Below are positions 6,268-7,612 of a DNA stretch of 7,612 nt, one piece after another. Source of the DNA: Candidatus Zophobacter franzmannii (lineage in GTDB: Bacteria > Cloacimonadota > Cloacimonadia > Cloacimonadales > JAFGVF01); NCBI GenBank assembly GCA_030765245.1, contig JAVCCX010000395.1, positions 1 through 7,612 on the forward strand. The letters run 5' to 3'. Under the pieces are notes generated by a model. That model made no database searches and was not told where the DNA came from. It saw only the letters and a list, made by a program, of their open reading frames with translations. A program made the position numbers and the translations under genes. Position 1 is the first letter of the stretch. Each line of letters starts with the position of its first letter.

Positions 6268-6344
6268 ATAGGTTTCAATAAGGGTCTAATAGGTGTCAAC
6301 TAAGGATCGACTAAGAGTCAATTAGGTATTGTAATAGGACAATG
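6268..6344. repeat. Seven degenerate tandem units with exact 11-bp period
   Basis: Units start at 6268, 6279, 6290, 6301, 6312, 6323 and 6334. Examples are TAAGGGTCTAA, TAGGTGTCAAC, TAAGGATCGAC and TAAGAGTCAAT; the core is TA(A)GG.TC.A. The first and the last two are the most degenerate. The array starts at the base after the 27-bp palindrome. A period close to one helical turn would place each core on the same face of the DNA, as in arrays bound by protein. There are no spacers, so it is not a CRISPR. Confidence 0.6.
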
Positions 6345-6378
6345 ATGGAGAAAAGAGGTGGAAAATTAAATGTAAAAA

Positions 6379-6396
6379 AGCCCTCTTTCGAGGGCT
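6379..6396 (-). terminator. Intrinsic terminator of the hydrolase / membrane coiled-coil unit
   Basis: On the minus strand, stem AGCCCTC / GAGGGCT closed by a stable GAAA tetraloop and followed by a run of T (A6 on the plus strand, 6374-6379, one base shared with the stem). It begins 21 bases after the stop at 6418 and separates this unit from the repeat region. Confidence 0.85.
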
Positions 6397-6417
6397 ATAA
6401 AAAGTAAACTGTGTAGC

Positions 6418-6870
6418 TTATTGGTCTATTTCGGTGGAGACTGTTGAACCGGAGATAAGCTTTTTAATTAATGGGACAATCCCTTTGTCTGATGATTCTA
6501 TCTCAGCTTCAGCCTCTTTAAGGGCAGTTTGCCAATATGGAGCAAATCCACGCTCTCTTTCAAACAAGATTTCAAGAGCCCTGTTGTAGGCGATCAATGA
6601 ACGAAGTTCTGCCTTGGTTGGCTTTGTCTGCCAAGTTTGACATGTAGTCTTGAGATTTATATTCTCTTTTCTAAGCTGCTCAAGCTCTTTCTTTACTGAC
6701 TCGTTCCCCTTCGCTGTAATGTCCATCTGGGTATTGAGAAAGTCCTTCTGTCTTTTCATCTCTTTCTTAAGAGAAGACATTCTGGTTAATGAGTTTAACC
6801 AAACAATGATAGTCATAGCAATACCCAACAATAAACCCAAGACAAAGGGTTGTGTTAAAAATTCTTTCAT
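6418..6870 (-). CDS. Membrane-anchored coiled-coil protein, 150 residues
   Basis: Residues 8-25 (PFVLGLLLGIAMTIIVWL) form one membrane span. Basic residues follow it (R30, K35, K36, K39), so by the positive-inside rule the rest faces the cytoplasm. Residues 32-78 are a Lys/Glu-rich coiled coil (SSLKKEMKRQKDFL, later VKKELEQLRKENINLK). A helical, aromatic-containing part follows: YNRALEILFERERGFAPYWQ, then a Glu-rich stretch and a short basic segment LIKKLI. The layout resembles LapA-like or other small single-span coiled-coil proteins of bacteria, but I cannot name a family or role. GAGG lies five bases before ATG at 6870. The gene starts 15 bases after the stop of the hydrolase gene, so the two are almost certainly cotranscribed, and a strong terminator follows. 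Whether the two products work together is unknown. Confidence 0.85.
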   Translation of the reverse strand: MKEFLTQPFVLGLLLGIAMTIIVWLNSLTRMSSLKKEMKRQKDFLNTQMDITAKGNESVKKELEQLRKENINLKTTCQTWQTKPTKAELRSLIAYNRALEILFERERGFAPYWQTALKEAEAEIESSDKGIVPLIKKLISGSTVSTEIDQ

Positions 6871-6885
6871 AGTGTCCTCACTAAA

Positions 6886-7612
6886 TTAGGTTGACCAGAC
6901 TTCGGTGTCATGGCTGAAAAATATTGGTATGTTGAGTTCCTTAATCATCAACTTGGCCTTGAAAGTATCTTTACGAGATATATCATAAGCAGAGATGACT
7001 GGAAGATAAAGATGAGGTTCTGTCGGAATAATGTCACCGGCAAAAACAGCTTTGCAATCAGGGAAGTTAAGTTTCACGATCTGAAACCCTTCAGTGTGAC
7101 CACCTACTTTCATTACCTCTACATGTTCACTGATCTGATGCTCTCCATCGACAAGTTTGAGTTTACCTTTCTCCTCTAAGAGAGCTAAATCTACTTGATA
7201 GTTGTACGCAGCAGCATTGAGCATATCAGGAGTTTTTGCTATCTCCCATTCAGCCTTTTGAACCCAGTGAGTAGCGTTGGGGAAAGTCAACTGCATAACT
7301 CCATCGAACTCTGAAACTATGCCACCTGCATGGTCAAAATGGAGATGAGTGAGAATCACATCAGTTATGTCTAAACAAGAAAAACCGACTTCCTGCAATG
7401 AATTGGGCAGTAGGAAGTCGGTATAGTTATAAATCTTCTTCTTTTTATCGTTGAGCTTGTTGCCAATCCCCGTGTCAATAAGGATTAACCGCTCTTCATC
7501 TTTAATCAATAACAAGTTTATTCTCATCCGTACGCGATTCTTATCGTCAACAGAGATAGTCTTTTCCCAGATAGCTCTGGGCAATACTACTAGAGATGCT
7601 CCCGCATCAGTA
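6886..7612 (-). CDS. Metallo-beta-lactamase-fold hydrolase, YtnP/lactonase-like (5' end outside window)
   Basis: The frame is open from the right edge, giving 241 visible residues (numbered here from the edge) and a TAA at 6888-6886. It carries the complete di-metal site of the MBL superfamily: ILIDTGIGNK (43-52), THLHFDHAGG with H89, H91, D93 and H94, H172 in VGGHTEG, D193 in FAGDI and H234 in FFSHD. The visible start, AGASLVVLPRAIWEKTISVDDKNR, matches the usual opening of the subgroup containing YtnP-type lactonases and methyl-parathion-hydrolase relatives (G-x5-VPK-x-LWEK-x3-ADE-NR). The real start is therefore only a few tens of residues beyond the edge. A TTG at 7584 falls inside this conserved opening and is not the start. 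Likely a cytoplasmic hydrolase of ester or lactone-type substrates; the actual substrate cannot be read from sequence. It is the first visible gene of a two-gene unit with the membrane coiled-coil protein. Confidence 0.92.
   Translation of the reverse strand, partial: TDAGASLVVLPRAIWEKTISVDDKNRVRMRINLLLIKDEERLILIDTGIGNKLNDKKKKIYNYTDFLLPNSLQEVGFSCLDITDVILTHLHFDHAGGIVSEFDGVMQLTFPNATHWVQKAEWEIAKTPDMLNAAAYNYQVDLALLEEKGKLKLVDGEHQISEHVEVMKVGGHTEGFQIVKLNFPDCKAVFAGDIIPTEPHLYLPVISAYDISRKDTFKAKLMIKELNIPIFFSHDTEVWST

Larger units (their letters stand above)
6039..6417. other. Gene-free, repeat-structured intergenic region
   Basis: No supported gene in 379 bases on either strand. From right to left it holds the terminator of the membrane coiled-coil gene (6379-6396), an array with 11-bp period (6268-6344), a 27-bp palindrome (6241-6267), an AT-rich stretch (6209-6240) with a run of seven A, and a 13-bp palindrome (6196-6208). 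About 150 bases of unremarkable AT-rich leader to the 150-residue gene follow. The order 'inverted DnaA-box-like pair, AT-rich stretch, short direct repeats' is reminiscent of a replication origin or a multi-site operator. Neither is shown. Confidence 0.7.

Noticed and set aside
6268..6344. CRISPR array
   Set aside because: Units are 11 bp, degenerate and contiguous, with no spacers and no cas genes nearby.
6650..7179. Plus-strand open frames of 79 and 89 codons
   Set aside because: Antisense to the membrane coiled-coil gene and to the metal-binding part of the hydrolase gene, both of which are strongly supported.
7582..7584. TTG as start of the hydrolase
   Set aside because: The frame stays open to the edge, and the residues before TTG (TDAGASLVV) continue the conserved opening of this MBL subgroup. 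The start is outside the window.
1..7612. tRNA, rRNA, insertion sequence or transposase gene
   Set aside because: I saw no cloverleaf, rRNA-like segment, transposase motif or terminal inverted repeats with a gene between them.

Overview
The window is AT-rich bacterial DNA from a Gram-negative-type organism that uses clear Shine-Dalgarno sites (GGAGG five bases before the start in two genes) and TTGAC/TATAAT-like promoters. Those two points argue against Bacteroidota. The very long secreted protein made of FN3/Ig-like, cadherin-like and jelly-roll-type modules, together with the style of the small hypothetical proteins, is most like Candidatus Cloacimonadota (WWE1). That placement is recalled from family style, not searched, and I hold it at about 0.5.

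All confident genes are on the minus strand, so the layout reads from right to left. (1) 7612-6418 is a two-gene unit: the 3' part of a metallo-beta-lactamase-fold hydrolase with every metal ligand present, then 15 bases later a small membrane-anchored coiled-coil protein, closed by a strong intrinsic terminator (6379-6396). (2) 6417-6039 is a gene-free stretch with unusual structure: a 13-bp odd-centred palindrome, a 27-bp perfect odd-centred palindrome carrying two inverted matches to the DnaA-box consensus, and, directly abutting it, seven degenerate units repeating every 11 bp. (3) 6038-5586 encodes a 150-residue uncharacterised protein. It is followed by a decayed 3' fragment of a diverged paralogue (5545-5447) that keeps the C-terminal DLPIKTI.EAI block. 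(4) 5375-4776 encodes an uncharacterised protein of 199 residues whose true start is probably GTG, not the ATG four codons upstream. A hairpin terminator follows at 4705-4733. (5) 4606-4578 is a near-consensus promoter for the giant secreted protein gene, which starts at 4534 and runs off the left edge after 1511 codons without a stop.

The giant protein is almost certainly exported and probably surface-attached or released. It has a signal peptide, a PPC-like domain, two Ig/FN3-like repeats, a beta-rich module of a type common in secreted proteins, two cadherin-like domains, a jelly-roll or 'cleaved adhesin'-like domain, and at least six further FN3/Ig-type domains, four of which form a clean tandem duplication of a unit of about 229 residues. 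A run of eight G lies in frame in this gene and is a possible phase-variation site. I see no functional link between the giant gene and its neighbours. The window reads as several independent transcription units separated by relics and repeats, not as one pathway.
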